Shown here piece after piece: positions 1 through 8,566 of a DNA stretch of 64,000 nucleotides. The notes beneath the pieces are model-generated. The model was not told where the DNA came from. It saw only the letters and a program-made list of their open reading frames with translations, and searched no databases. Positions within the stretch are counted from its first letter, which is position 1. Each line of letters starts with the position of its first letter. This stretch comes from CALGSZ01 sp042408955 (GTDB lineage: Bacteria; Chloroflexota; Chloroflexia; Thermomicrobiales; UBA6265): contig JBHOQQ010000066.1 in NCBI GenBank assembly GCA_042408955.1, forward strand, positions 1 to 64,000, read 5' to 3'. Position numbers and translations under genes: made by a program.

Positions 1-646
1 CGAGCGCGGCCGCTTCATACAGATCCGGATTGATCCCGGCCAGCCCAGCGAGCAAGATCAGAAACATGAATGGCATCCATTGCCAGACCTGCGTGACGAG
101 AATGGCGAAGAGTGAGCGGTTCTTGTCGGTGAGCAGCCAGACAATGTTGACGTCGTTCCCAGTGATGACCCGCAGGATCTGGTTAATCGCCCCGTATTGA
201 TTATCCCAGAGCATGCGCCAAATCAGGGCAACAATGACCGGAACCATCATGACGGGCAGCACGAGGATGGGGATGATGAAGCGCTTGCCGCGCAACTCGT
301 CAATCAACACCAGGGCAAGACCAAGGCCAAGCACGAATTCGATGGCAATGCTGAGCGCGGTGAGGCCGATCGTGTTTTGCAGTGCGTTCCAAACGCGATC
401 ATCCCGGAACGCCTTTGCATAGTTGGCAAAGCCAACCCACTCGTTCGTGCCAGGACGCATCAGGTCACGCCGCTGGAAGCTGACGACAAGTGAATAGACC
501 AGCGGGAAGAGGCCAAGCACAAGAAAGATGAAGACGGCCGGCGCCACCATCAGCCAGCCTTCCATACGGCGGCGTCCGGCAAAGCCGCGCACCACCGCGA
601 AACGGCTTACTTTGGTCACGGTTGCCGGTCGAGACGTCGCGCTCAC
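1..646 (-). CDS. Sugar ABC transporter permease, MalF/UgpA type (partial, 3' end outside window)
   Basis: Reading the minus strand from a GTG gives about 215 residues of a binding-protein-dependent transport permease. A first hydrophobic helix (MVAPAVFIFLVLGLFPLVYS) is followed by the periplasmic stretch WVGFANYAKAFRDDRVWNAL typical of MalF-like subunits. Three more membrane segments follow, and the window cuts the gene at LYEAAAL, the start of the cytoplasmic EAA loop that contacts the ATPase. An in-frame TGA lies shortly upstream of the GTG; an ATG 27 codons later (at 565) is the alternative start but lacks a ribosome binding site. It follows the binding-protein gene in the same direction and should be its cognate inner-membrane subunit. 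Substrate is unknown, probably a sugar or sugar acid. Confidence 0.9.
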   Translation of the reverse strand, partial: MSATSRPATVTKVSRFAVVRGFAGRRRMEGWLMVAPAVFIFLVLGLFPLVYSLVVSFQRRDLMRPGTNEWVGFANYAKAFRDDRVWNALQNTIGLTALSIAIEFVLGLGLALVLIDELRGKRFIIPILVLPVMMVPVIVALIWRMLWDNQYGAINQILRVITGNDVNIVWLLTDKNRSLFAILVTQVWQWMPFMFLILLAGLAGINPDLYEAAAL

Positions 647-720
647 GCTACTCGCTCGCTCTTCTCATGGAAACACATTGGAGGCAGGAGCCAGAGGAAG
701 TGTCAAGTTACGAGTATGCC

Positions 721-760
721 GCTACGATCGTAGCGCTGCGGGAGGGATGCTACGCCTCCC
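721..760. other. Intercistronic hairpins between binding protein and permease genes
   Basis: A perfect 14-base palindrome (GCTACGATCGTAGC, 721-734) is followed by GGGAGG...CCTCCC with a 9-base loop (740-760). No T-run follows, so in this roughly 200-base gap they look more like an mRNA-stabilising or attenuating element than a full terminator. A similar hairpin occurs in the second importer operon (48948-48975). Confidence 0.5.
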
Positions 761-849
761 TCTCCGCGTTGCCGCTCGATTGCCTCTCCAGCGCTGCCTC
801 CGGCTCCTGCCCCAAATCTATCTCACCGGCTTTCGGTGATCTCCTGCTT

Positions 850-2433
850 CTACGCCGGATAGGCTCCCTTGAGCTTGAGGTACTCGGCATAGGCGGCCTT
901 CATCGCCTCCCGGCCACCCCGCTCAACCAAATCGTTGAACGCCTTGTTGCCCTGCGCGAGCGCCTCCTCCACCGGCGTACCGCCCTGGGCAGCGCCGAGA
1001 ATCTGGTCCATCGCAACCTCGAAGTCATGCGCGCCGGGCATGATCAGGTCCAGCAAGCACTTGTCGGCCGAAGCGCGCAGCGTGTCGAGATAGAGCCCAG
1101 CGTTTGGCCACTTGCTGCGATACTCTTGCGATTCGTAATGGCTGATGCGGAACGGATCACGTAGCGAGTACGGCAGCAAGACGCGCTGGAGGCTGATCGT
1201 CGGACTGTTGGCCCACTGGATGTAGAGGTACGCTGCCTCTTTCGCCTTGCTGTCGGCTGAGACGCTCAATAGGAAGCCAGAGGCCATCTGGCTCCACCCA
1301 CCCGGCATGACAAAGTACTTCACCTTGCCCGCGATGGTTGATGGCGGCACCCACTCCATCTGCTTGGTGCCCTTGCCGTACTCCTCGGAAAAGCGGCCAT
1401 AAGGCGGCCAGGTGCACCCCACCATGGCAAGCTGGCCCTGCAGCCAAGCGGTCAGGACCTCGATGAAGCCCCATTGCTCGACACCCGGTGGCATCGTCTT
1501 ATTCGATTCGAGCATCCGCGTCAGTGTTTGGACGCCGGCCTCCGAGTCGAGGGTCGCTTCCATGGTGTCCGCATTGAAGAACTTCCCGCCACGTACGCGG
1601 AACTCCTGGCTAAACCAGTGGTTGGATTGCACCGGGTTGCGCTGGCTCGCGCCGCCCCAATATTTGCCCTGACCCTTTTCTGTGAAGAACGCCTGGATCT
1701 GGTCGTAGTCTTCCCAGGTAGCCGGCGGCGCTAGATCCTTTCCGGTCTTCTGCTTGAACTCCTCCATGTTGGCGGGGTCCTCAAACAGGTCAGCCCGGTA
1801 GTAGCCGATCAGGGTATCGCCATCGTCAAAGAGGCCATAAATCTGGCCGCCGTAATTCATCAGGTCACGGTAGGTCGGGTGAATGTCGTCAAGGTCGGCT
1901 TTGTTCATGTACTGGTCGATGAACGGGTTGAGCGGCTCGGCTATTCCCTGATTGACGCAATCCGCTAGCCAGGCGGGCACCACCTGCAGGATATCGATCG
2001 CTCCAGTCCCGGCGATGTGCTCCTGAACCATCGTTGGGAAGATGTCGTCGAATGGCTTCTCGACAACCTCCACGTCGATCCCGGTTAGCTCCTTCCACAT
2101 CGGCCCGGAAAAGACCTTTGGATCTTCTGCCTGCAGCGCGGCTTCCGAGATGATAGTTAGCTTCTCGACTTTCCCCTCTTCTTTCAGCTTGCGCGCGGCT
2201 GCCACGGCCGCCTCGGCCGAATCTCCCGTCTGCTGCAAAGCCTTTCGCGCCGCCGCGACGGCCGAGGGCGTGAAGTCCGTGAAGAGCGACACGGTGCCAA
2301 GAGCGGCCGCGGCCGCCGCCGAGCGCTTCAGCAACGTCCGCCGATCGATCGAGGCCGCCATCATCCGTTTCACACGTGACTCAACAAACAAGCGGAGCAT
2401 CTCGTCGTGCTTTGGATCGCGCGTCTCACCCAT
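850..2433 (-). CDS. ABC transporter extracellular solute-binding protein (family 1, Tat-exported)
   Basis: The protein has 527 residues from an ATG preceded at ideal distance by GAGGAGGAG; the open frame continues 25 codons upstream, but without a better site. Residues 31-36 (RRTLLK) followed by an Ala-rich hydrophobic stretch form a twin-arginine signal, so it is probably exported folded. The mature part has the usual lobes of family-1 binding proteins (LTIISEAALQ near its start, then IDVEVVEKPFDDI, and W/Y-rich ligand-site segments such as MVGCTWPPYGRF). It should capture an oligosaccharide or sugar derivative for the permease downstream. It is the fifth gene of a minus-strand unit whose upstream members are catabolic enzymes, which suggests uptake and degradation of the same compound. 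Confidence 0.9.
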   Translation of the reverse strand: MGETRDPKHDEMLRLFVESRVKRMMAASIDRRTLLKRSAAAAAALGTVSLFTDFTPSAVAAARKALQQTGDSAEAAVAAARKLKEEGKVEKLTIISEAALQAEDPKVFSGPMWKELTGIDVEVVEKPFDDIFPTMVQEHIAGTGAIDILQVVPAWLADCVNQGIAEPLNPFIDQYMNKADLDDIHPTYRDLMNYGGQIYGLFDDGDTLIGYYRADLFEDPANMEEFKQKTGKDLAPPATWEDYDQIQAFFTEKGQGKYWGGASQRNPVQSNHWFSQEFRVRGGKFFNADTMEATLDSEAGVQTLTRMLESNKTMPPGVEQWGFIEVLTAWLQGQLAMVGCTWPPYGRFSEEYGKGTKQMEWVPPSTIAGKVKYFVMPGGWSQMASGFLLSVSADSKAKEAAYLYIQWANSPTISLQRVLLPYSLRDPFRISHYESQEYRSKWPNAGLYLDTLRASADKCLLDLIMPGAHDFEVAMDQILGAAQGGTPVEEALAQGNKAFNDLVERGGREAMKAAYAEYLKLKGAYPA

Positions 2434-2583
2434 CGCTCTGCTCCTCCTCGCTTGCCGCACCGCTGCGCCATCGCCTTGGTCGCTCAGGTGCGGCTCCGCC
2501 TCAACCACAACACCCCATGGTGCGTGCCCGACGTTAGCCGTGATCGCTCGCTCATCGCGCCAAACTCAGCGCCGCTCTGCCAC

Positions 2584-3417
2584 TCAGCCGTTGCTAGCTC
2601 CGGCGTGTCCCGCGGGGGGAGTCGCGGAAGAACCGGCCACCGCTGTCACGGCATCACGGATCGCAGAGATGCCTTCCGCGAGCGCCTTCTGGTAGAGCCA
2701 GAGATCACCGGAATACGCGATCGCGCGGAATCCGCGTGCGATCCAGTCTTGGGCGTTGGCCACGCTCGACGCCATAATGCCTACCGCTTTTCCATGCCGC
2801 TGGCCCGCGGCAATCACTGCATCCACGGCGTCTTGGAACGCTGGGTGGTCGAACTGGGCCGGAATACCTAACGATGCCGTCAAATCGAAGTGGCCAATCC
2901 AGATACAATCAATGCCATCAACAGCGGCGATTTCATCAACGTTTTCCACACCACGAGCCGTCTCGATTTGGGCAATGAGCATGATCTCGTCGTTGGCGCT
3001 CTGCATCTTCGCGAGCACGTCGCCACCGGCGTAGTCATCGTGAGCGATGCCGAACGCACAGCCGCGCCGCCCTTGCGGCGGATACTTCGCCGATTGGACG
3101 ATGAGACGCGCCTGCTCCGCATCTTCAACCATCGGTACCATCAGACCCATGGCGCCCACGTCCAACGGCCGCGCCATCAGGTGATACTGCGTGGCGGGAA
3201 CACGCACCATCGGCACAGTTTCCGCCGCACGCGCGGTTGCCATGAGCATGCGAATCGTCTCGATGCTCCAACCGGTATGCTCCATGTCGTAAACGGCGAA
3301 CTCCGCTCCGGCCGCACCGATGATGCGCCCAATTCCCGTCGTGTTGAATTCGAAGACCATCGTCCCGATGGCGACGTCCCCCGCCGCCAGCTTCTTTCTC
3401 ACTGGGTTAGCCCGCAT
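2584..3417 (-). CDS. HpcH/HpaI-family class II aldolase (2-keto-3-deoxy acid aldolase type)
   Basis: A 277-residue TIM-barrel enzyme starting at an ATG with AAGGGAG seven bases upstream. Family features are visible in order: IGTMVFEFNTTGI, the YDMEHTGWS strand, the QGRRGCAFG loop and the catalytic-site IAQIETARGVENVDEIAAV with metal-binding Glu, then WIGHFDLTASLGIP. These aldolases cleave 2-keto-3-deoxy sugar acids or 4-hydroxy-2-ketoacids to pyruvate and an aldehyde with a divalent metal. With the dehydrogenases upstream and an importer downstream it is likely the retro-aldol step of a sugar-acid or aromatic-derived pathway; the exact substrate cannot be read. The last 20 or so residues (Ala/Gly/Ser-rich) are an unstructured tail. 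Confidence 0.88.
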   Translation of the reverse strand: MRANPVRKKLAAGDVAIGTMVFEFNTTGIGRIIGAAGAEFAVYDMEHTGWSIETIRMLMATARAAETVPMVRVPATQYHLMARPLDVGAMGLMVPMVEDAEQARLIVQSAKYPPQGRRGCAFGIAHDDYAGGDVLAKMQSANDEIMLIAQIETARGVENVDEIAAVDGIDCIWIGHFDLTASLGIPAQFDHPAFQDAVDAVIAAGQRHGKAVGIMASSVANAQDWIARGFRAIAYSGDLWLYQKALAEGISAIRDAVTAVAGSSATPPAGHAGASNG

Positions 3418-3428
3418 CCGTATCTCCC

Positions 3429-3720
3429 TTGCGAAATCCGTTTGCCGTCAGCGTTCAGCCATCAGGTGTGTGCCTACTGCCGGTAGCCCATGGCCGGCAG
3501 TTTTCAGCGTTCAGCCATCAGGCCAGGGGTCAAGCATCCGTGCGTCCCTACCCATCATGCACAGACACGATGATTTGCGCGCCTGCCGGCCGCCAGCTAT
3601 CAGCTAACGGCTTACTCCTGACACCTGACGCCTGATTGCTCAAAGCTCATAGCTCGAAGCCCGTAACTCGTAGCTCGAAGCTCGTAACTCGAAGCTTCCC
3701 TAACCCCTAGCCCCTAGCCT
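3429..3720 (-). repeat. Composite heptad repeat element, copy A
   Basis: Read on the minus strand: GGGGTCAGGCTAGGGGCTAG and more G-rich heptads, then 7-base units of the GCTCGAA/GCTCGTA/ACTCGTA type, then TCAGGCG/TCAGGTG/TCAGGAG-type units, a GGACGCACGGATGC box and TCAGCC heptads at the far end. It splits the catabolic unit between the dehydrogenase and the aldolase and supplies the stop codon and last residues of the dehydrogenase. The hairpin core seen in other copies is not clear here. Confidence 0.75.
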
Positions 3721-4765
3721 GACCCCGCTGCTTGGCGTACCGCCCCAGCTTTTCCAGAAATTTCGGAGAATTCAACACCTCCTTATTCACGACATGCGCC
3801 GGTGGCCGGCCATGGGCCACCTCCAAAATGCCACCAATGGCGCTCCGCCCCGTGATATATGCCCATTCGTCAGTCCAGGCGAGCGCATGCGGCGAGACGA
3901 TCACATTGTCCAGCTTGAGAATCGGGTCGTTGGGATCGATGGGTTCCTGCTCAAACACGTCCAAACCGGCGCCACGGATGCGCCGCTCTTGCAAGAGACG
4001 GGTCAGGGCTGCCTGATCAACGATCGGCCCGCGAGCGACACTAACGAGGAAGGCCGACGGCTTCATCAGCGCCAGGCGCTCCGCGCTGAGCATCCCTCGC
4101 GTCTCTGGCGTCAGCGCACACAGCACGACGACGTAGTCTGCGGTCCGCAGCAGCGTCTCCAAATCGACGAGTTGCACACCCAACTCAGCGGCGCGCTCAG
4201 GCGAGACATAGGGATCATAGGCGATCGGCTTCAACTCAAATGGCCGCGAGAGCCGCACCACTTCGCTGGCAATATTCCCCAGCCCGATGAGACCGAGCGT
4301 CTTGTTCGTCAGACCCGTCCCGATCAGATCGAGCTTTCGGGTCCATCCCTCGCCCGCGCGCGTCGCCCGGTCCTGCTCAACCAGGCGATGCGACAAGGCA
4401 AGCACGTAGGTCATGACGACACAGGCCATCGGGCGGCGCACCCCGTCCGGCGCGATAGTCACCGCCACACCATGCTCAGTGCAGGCAGCGATATCAACGC
4501 TGTCGTAGCCGACGCCATAGCGCGCAAGGATTGCCAGACGGTCGGCACCTTCGAGCGTCGCAGCAGTCACCCGCGGCGAGAGGACGCCCAAGGCATCGAA
4601 GCCGCGAATTTGGTCGGGACGCAACTCGCGGGTATTCTCGGCAAGGAATTCGTAGCTCACCCCAGGCTGCTGCTCAAGCAGCCCAAGGCCAATATCAGGA
4701 AAAGCGACCGAGCCATCCGGCTTGAGGAAATCGCGGGTGATTCCGACGCGAAATATCTGGGTCAT
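3707..4765 (-). CDS. D-isomer-specific 2-hydroxyacid dehydrogenase (SerA-like family)
   Basis: 352 residues from an ATG preceded by GAGGAG; the frame could start five codons earlier, with a poorer site. The NAD-binding Rossmann motif is GLIGLGNIASEVV. The catalytic Arg is in SVARGPIVDQAAL, the Glu in DVFEQEPIDPNDP and the His in VIVSPHALAW, so the Arg-Glu-His triad is complete. The family reversibly oxidises D-2-hydroxyacids (phosphoglycerate, glycerate and others); the absence of an ACT regulatory domain and the context argue for a catabolic hydroxyacid rather than serine synthesis. The final residues QARG and the TAG lie inside the heptad repeat, so the repeat appears to have invaded or extended the 3' end. 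Confidence 0.88.
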   Translation of the reverse strand: MTQIFRVGITRDFLKPDGSVAFPDIGLGLLEQQPGVSYEFLAENTRELRPDQIRGFDALGVLSPRVTAATLEGADRLAILARYGVGYDSVDIAACTEHGVAVTIAPDGVRRPMACVVMTYVLALSHRLVEQDRATRAGEGWTRKLDLIGTGLTNKTLGLIGLGNIASEVVRLSRPFELKPIAYDPYVSPERAAELGVQLVDLETLLRTADYVVVLCALTPETRGMLSAERLALMKPSAFLVSVARGPIVDQAALTRLLQERRIRGAGLDVFEQEPIDPNDPILKLDNVIVSPHALAWTDEWAYITGRSAIGGILEVAHGRPPAHVVNKEVLNSPKFLEKLGRYAKQRGQARG

Positions 4766-4854
4766 TGCGCTCCTCGTCACTCACTCAGCGTGCCGCGCTC
4801 CACCAGAAGAGAGCGCTTCCTTTCCTGACCGGGAGGGATACTCCCGCGGCCGCC

Positions 4855-5613
4855 TCAGCGGACTGAGATGCCGCCGTCCACATGAAAATGGGCGCCAGTT
4901 GCAAACGCCGATTCATCTGAGGCCAAAAAGACGGCGATGCCAGCCATATCCTCCGGTGTGCCGATGCGCCCGATCGGATGCAGCGCCTCCAGCTTCTTTC
5001 GCTCGACCGGATCTTGCGTCAGCACACGTGTCAGATTGGTCTCAATTGTCCCTGGCACGATGCCGTTGACTCGGATGCCGTACTTCGCCAGATCGGCGGC
5101 CATCACGCGTGTCAGCCCCATCACCCCAGCCTTGGATGAGGCATAGGCATGCCAGCCGGCGCCACTCATCGTCAGTCCGGTCGGCGATCCGGCATTGATA
5201 ATCGAGCCTCCTCTACCCGCTTTGATCATCAGACGGGCGCCATGCTTGCAGGTCAAGAAGACACCGCGCAGATTGACCGCGTGCGTGCGCTCCCAGATCT
5301 CCAGAGGAAGCTCATGCACAGGCGCGTCTTGCCCAATCAGCTGAATCGCGGCGCAGTTGTACAGCACATCAAGCCGTCCATGCCGCCGGTCCACCTCCGC
5401 GAATGCGCGCTCGACACTTGGCTCATCTGTGACATCGCAGAGGAGGGGGAACGCGGCCTCGCCAAGCTCGGCGACCGTTTCTGCAAGCGCGACCTCGTTC
5501 CGGTCAAGAATGCCGACGATCGCTCCCTCGCGCACGAATGCCTTCGCCGCGGCCCGGCCAATCCCGCTCGCTCCTCCTGTCACGACACAAATCTTTCCGT
5601 CTAAGCGTCCCAC
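4855..5613 (-). CDS. SDR-family NAD(P)-dependent oxidoreductase
   Basis: A classical 252-residue short-chain dehydrogenase with a GTG start and an AGGAG site eight bases upstream in the 18-base gap after the VOC gene. The cofactor motif TGGASGIG is at residues 12-19, an Asp after the second strand (ILDRNE) favours NAD, and the catalytic set is Ser143, Tyr157 and Lys161 (YASSK). The C-terminal GAHFHVDGG is typical of sugar or hydroxyacid dehydrogenases. It probably oxidises a sugar, sugar lactone precursor or 3-hydroxy group in the pathway encoded by this unit. An 89-base gap separates it from the hydroxyacid dehydrogenase. Confidence 0.88.
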   Translation of the reverse strand: MGRLDGKICVVTGGASGIGRAAAKAFVREGAIVGILDRNEVALAETVAELGEAAFPLLCDVTDEPSVERAFAEVDRRHGRLDVLYNCAAIQLIGQDAPVHELPLEIWERTHAVNLRGVFLTCKHGARLMIKAGRGGSIINAGSPTGLTMSGAGWHAYASSKAGVMGLTRVMAADLAKYGIRVNGIVPGTIETNLTRVLTQDPVERKKLEALHPIGRIGTPEDMAGIAVFLASDESAFATGAHFHVDGGISVR

Positions 5614-5631
5614 GTCCGGTCTCCTCGTCCC

Positions 5632-6030
5632 TCAATCAGTGACTTCCAGCAACTCGATGCGCACGCCGTTCGGTCCAGGGGGCAGGAATACTGTCCGGCG
5701 GCCACGAATACCCTCCTGGATCGCAACGGCTGCGCCGGGAGCGACACGTTGCAACGTGGCTTCAAGATTGTCAACTGCGAGGCAGATGTGATGAATGCCT
5801 TCGCCGTAGCGCTCCAAATGGTCCTGCAGCGGACCGGGGTGCGTCGGTTGGACAAGTTGAATCAGCGTTGTGCCGCCAGTGAGGTACGTCAGGCGGGCAC
5901 CCACCTGCGGTAACCACTCGTCGTCTACGACCGAGAGTTGGAGACGATCGACATAGAACGGCAAGGCTGCGTCCACGTCCCGGACGAGGATCCCGACGTG
6001 ATGAATGGAATGGACGACGCCCGCGGTCAC
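5632..6030 (-). CDS. VOC-family (glyoxalase/methylmalonyl-CoA epimerase-like) protein
   Basis: The preferred start is a GTG with GGAAAGG six bases upstream, giving 132 residues; the frame is open for 28 more codons, but that extension runs into the divergent control region and looks non-coding. One VOC unit plus its partner half are visible: IHHVGILVRDVDAALPFY supplies the first metal His, and GEGIHHICLAVDNLEATL the second, with a Glu near the end (GVRIELLEV). The pattern is close to methylmalonyl-CoA epimerases but also fits lactoylglutathione-lyase-like enzymes. It is the first gene of the minus-strand unit. Confidence 0.8.
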   Translation of the reverse strand: MTAGVVHSIHHVGILVRDVDAALPFYVDRLQLSVVDDEWLPQVGARLTYLTGGTTLIQLVQPTHPGPLQDHLERYGEGIHHICLAVDNLEATLQRVAPGAAVAIQEGIRGRRTVFLPPGPNGVRIELLEVTD

Positions 6031-6108
6031 AGCTCGCCTTTCCGTCACCACCGCTGACCGGCGTGCCACGCGCCTGTATAGCGCATCACTCAGAGCAACC
6101 GGTAGATC

Positions 6109-6124
6109 GGTCAATTGGTTGACC
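6109..6124. promoter_or_regulatory. Palindromic operator candidate (GGTCAA-TTGG-TTGACC)
   Basis: A perfect inverted repeat with 6-base arms and a 4-base centre sits between the divergent VOC-SDR-dehydrogenase unit and the GH3 gene. Its shape resembles GntR- or IclR-type sites, but no regulator of those families is encoded in the window. It could control both directions. Confidence 0.45.
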
Positions 6125-6257
6125 AGTGGACCTTATGCTAACTCTCTCGGCGAGCCCTGTCAAGCCCTGCGCGCCTCAACCCTGCCCAACTCTCTGCGCG
6201 ACCCGACGGTACGATATGCTCCGCTTGCGGGATGAGCCGCAGAAAGGAGTCCATGCA

Positions 6258-8561
6258 ATGGAGCATGCGCCCACGGTTGACGATCTGGTCGCACAATTGA
6301 CGCTCGAAGAAAAAGCTCTGCTTTGCGTTGGCCGCGATTTTTGGACCACCTGGCCAATTGACCGGCTTGGCATTCCGTCCATTTGGCTCGCCGACGGCCC
6401 GACTGGCGTCCGCAAAGCACAACGCTCGACCGAACCGGGAATCGGAACAAGCCTGCCGGCAACTTGCTTTCCGACCGCTTCGGCGCTGGCCGCCTCGTGG
6501 GACACCGAACTGGTCAGTGAGGTGGGGCAGGCTATCGCCATCGAGGCGCAAGCCCAGGGAGTGCAGATCCTGCTCGGACCCGGCGTAAACCTCAAGCGTT
6601 CCCCACTTGGCGGGCGCAACTTCGAGTATTTCTCCGAGGATCCGGTCTTGAGCGGTGAGCTAGCCGCCGCGTTCATTGCTGGGATACAAAGCCAAGGCAT
6701 TGGCGCCTGCCTCAAGCACTTCGTCGCCAACGAGAACGAGACGGGACGAATGTATGCCGACTCGATCGTCGATGAGCGTACACTGCGCGAGGTCTACCTT
6801 CTCCCCTTCGAGATCGCCATTACGAAGAGCAAGCCCTGGGCGATCATGGCCGCCTACAATCGCGTCAACGGTATCATTTGCACCGAAAACGCCTGGCTGC
6901 TCCGGGAGATCGTCCACGATGAATGGGGCCACGACGGGATCATCATCTCAGATTGGCTCGCGGTCAACGACCGGGTCGCACCAGTTGCCGCAGGACTCCA
7001 CCTGCAAATGCCGGGAGGCCCGCTGGCCGAGCGCATCGTTGAAGCGGTCCAAACAGGCCAGCTCCCCGAGGCGAAACTCGACACCGTCGTGCGCGAGCTG
7101 CTCACCGTCATTCTCCGCGCGGACGCGGCGCGCAACCCAAGTTGCACCTTCGACCCTGCTGCACACCATCAGCTTGCTCGCCGCGTCGCCGCCGAATGCA
7201 TCACATTGCTGAAAAACGACGGCAATCTTCTACCACTAGATCAAGCTCCCCTCTCCGAAATCGCCGTGATCGGCGCCTTCGCGAAAACACCGCGCTTTCA
7301 AGGCGCGGGAAGCTCGGAAGTCGTGCCAACGCACGTGGTTAACGCGCACGATGAGATTGTGGCGTTGCTCGGCTCATCCGCGCGCGTGACGTATGCGGCG
7401 GGCTACGACGACAGTAAAGCTCCGAATCCAGCGCTGTTGCAGGAGGCATCTGAGATCGCTTCTCGGGCACAGGTGGCGATCGTGTTCGCCGGCCTACCAC
7501 CCTCGTACGAGTCCGAAGGGATCGACCGAAAGCACCTTGATCTGCCACCCGCGCACAATGCGCTGGTGGATGCCGTTGTCGAGGCGCAGCCACGCACGGT
7601 CGTGGTGCTCATCAATGGGGCGGCTGTCACCATGCCGTGGGCCAGTCGCGTTCCGGCGATCGTGGAAGCGTGGCTCGGAGGTCAGGGTGCCGGCGGAGCG
7701 ATCGCTGATGTGCTGCTCGGCCGGGTCAATCCATCCGGAAAGCTCGCGGAAACTTTCCCGGCACGCCTAGAGGACACGCCTTCGTTCCTCAGCTTCCCTG
7801 GCGATCCCGATGGCCGCGTCGTCTTCACCGAAGGCGTTTTCACTGGATACCGGTGGCACGATGCGCGTGCCATCGAGCCGCTGTTCGCCTTCGGGCACGG
7901 ATTGTCGTACACCACCTTTGCATACTCCGACCTCGCGGTGAGTGCGCCGGTCGTCCGGGAACATGACGTCCTCGATGTTGCCGTGACGATTCGGAACACG
8001 GGCCAGCGATACGGAAAAGACGTGGTCCAGCTTTACCTGCACGAGCGCGCGCCCGTCTACCCGCGCCCGCCCAAGGAACTCAAGGCGTTCCAGAAAGTCG
8101 CGCTGGCTCCTGGTGAAGAAAAGCGCATTCACTTTGAGCTGACTGCCCGCGATTTCGCCCAATACGATCCGCATGCACAAGCATGGCTCGCCAGCAGTGG
8201 CACGTTCGACACCATGATTGGCGCCTCGTCGCGCGACATTCGCCTGTCCCAGAGCGTCGAGTTTGCGGCCACGGCACCCCGTCCCCGCCGTCTCGACCGC
8301 TACACTCCGATCCGCGCCTGGCTGGCGCACCCGGCGGGAAGGGCGCTTCTGGCGGAGCCCCTGGCGGCCGTGCAACGCGCGATCGGAGCCACGGCGGAGC
8401 AAGGCACATCACCGATGATGGAGGCGTTCTTCCTGGATTTGCCGGTTGGCAAGCTGGTCCTGCTGGGAGCGATCACTGAGCTTGATCTCCAGCATCTGCT
8501 CGCGGCAGTGCAAGCTAGCTCTGACGTGCAACCAGAGTCAGCCAGCGCGCAACCCGATTGA
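6258..8561 (+). CDS. Beta-glucosidase, glycoside hydrolase family 3
   Basis: A 767-residue cytoplasmic-type GH3 enzyme with no signal peptide. The start is set by AAAGGAG eight bases before ATG; the open frame reaches 44 codons further up but crosses the promoter region. The (beta/alpha)8 domain holds KHFVANENE (residues 153-161) and the nucleophile Asp232 in ISDWLAV. The second domain carries ESEGIDRKHLDLP, the region that usually contributes the acid/base Glu. A fibronectin-III-like C-terminal domain ends the protein (VTIRNTGQRYGKDVVQLYL). It should hydrolyse beta-linked oligosaccharides such as cellobiose after import. It is divergent from the importer unit and shares its control region. 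Confidence 0.95.
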   Translation: MEHAPTVDDLVAQLTLEEKALLCVGRDFWTTWPIDRLGIPSIWLADGPTGVRKAQRSTEPGIGTSLPATCFPTASALAASWDTELVSEVGQAIAIEAQAQGVQILLGPGVNLKRSPLGGRNFEYFSEDPVLSGELAAAFIAGIQSQGIGACLKHFVANENETGRMYADSIVDERTLREVYLLPFEIAITKSKPWAIMAAYNRVNGIICTENAWLLREIVHDEWGHDGIIISDWLAVNDRVAPVAAGLHLQMPGGPLAERIVEAVQTGQLPEAKLDTVVRELLTVILRADAARNPSCTFDPAAHHQLARRVAAECITLLKNDGNLLPLDQAPLSEIAVIGAFAKTPRFQGAGSSEVVPTHVVNAHDEIVALLGSSARVTYAAGYDDSKAPNPALLQEASEIASRAQVAIVFAGLPPSYESEGIDRKHLDLPPAHNALVDAVVEAQPRTVVVLINGAAVTMPWASRVPAIVEAWLGGQGAGGAIADVLLGRVNPSGKLAETFPARLEDTPSFLSFPGDPDGRVVFTEGVFTGYRWHDARAIEPLFAFGHGLSYTTFAYSDLAVSAPVVREHDVLDVAVTIRNTGQRYGKDVVQLYLHERAPVYPRPPKELKAFQKVALAPGEEKRIHFELTARDFAQYDPHAQAWLASSGTFDTMIGASSRDIRLSQSVEFAATAPRPRRLDRYTPIRAWLAHPAGRALLAEPLAAVQRAIGATAEQGTSPMMEAFFLDLPVGKLVLLGAITELDLQHLLAAVQASSDVQPESASAQPD

Positions 8562-8566
8562 CCTCC

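Noticed and set aside
3429..3720. Heptad repeats as a CRISPR array
   Set aside because: Units are 7 bases with no spacers of 30-40 bases and no cas genes are present.
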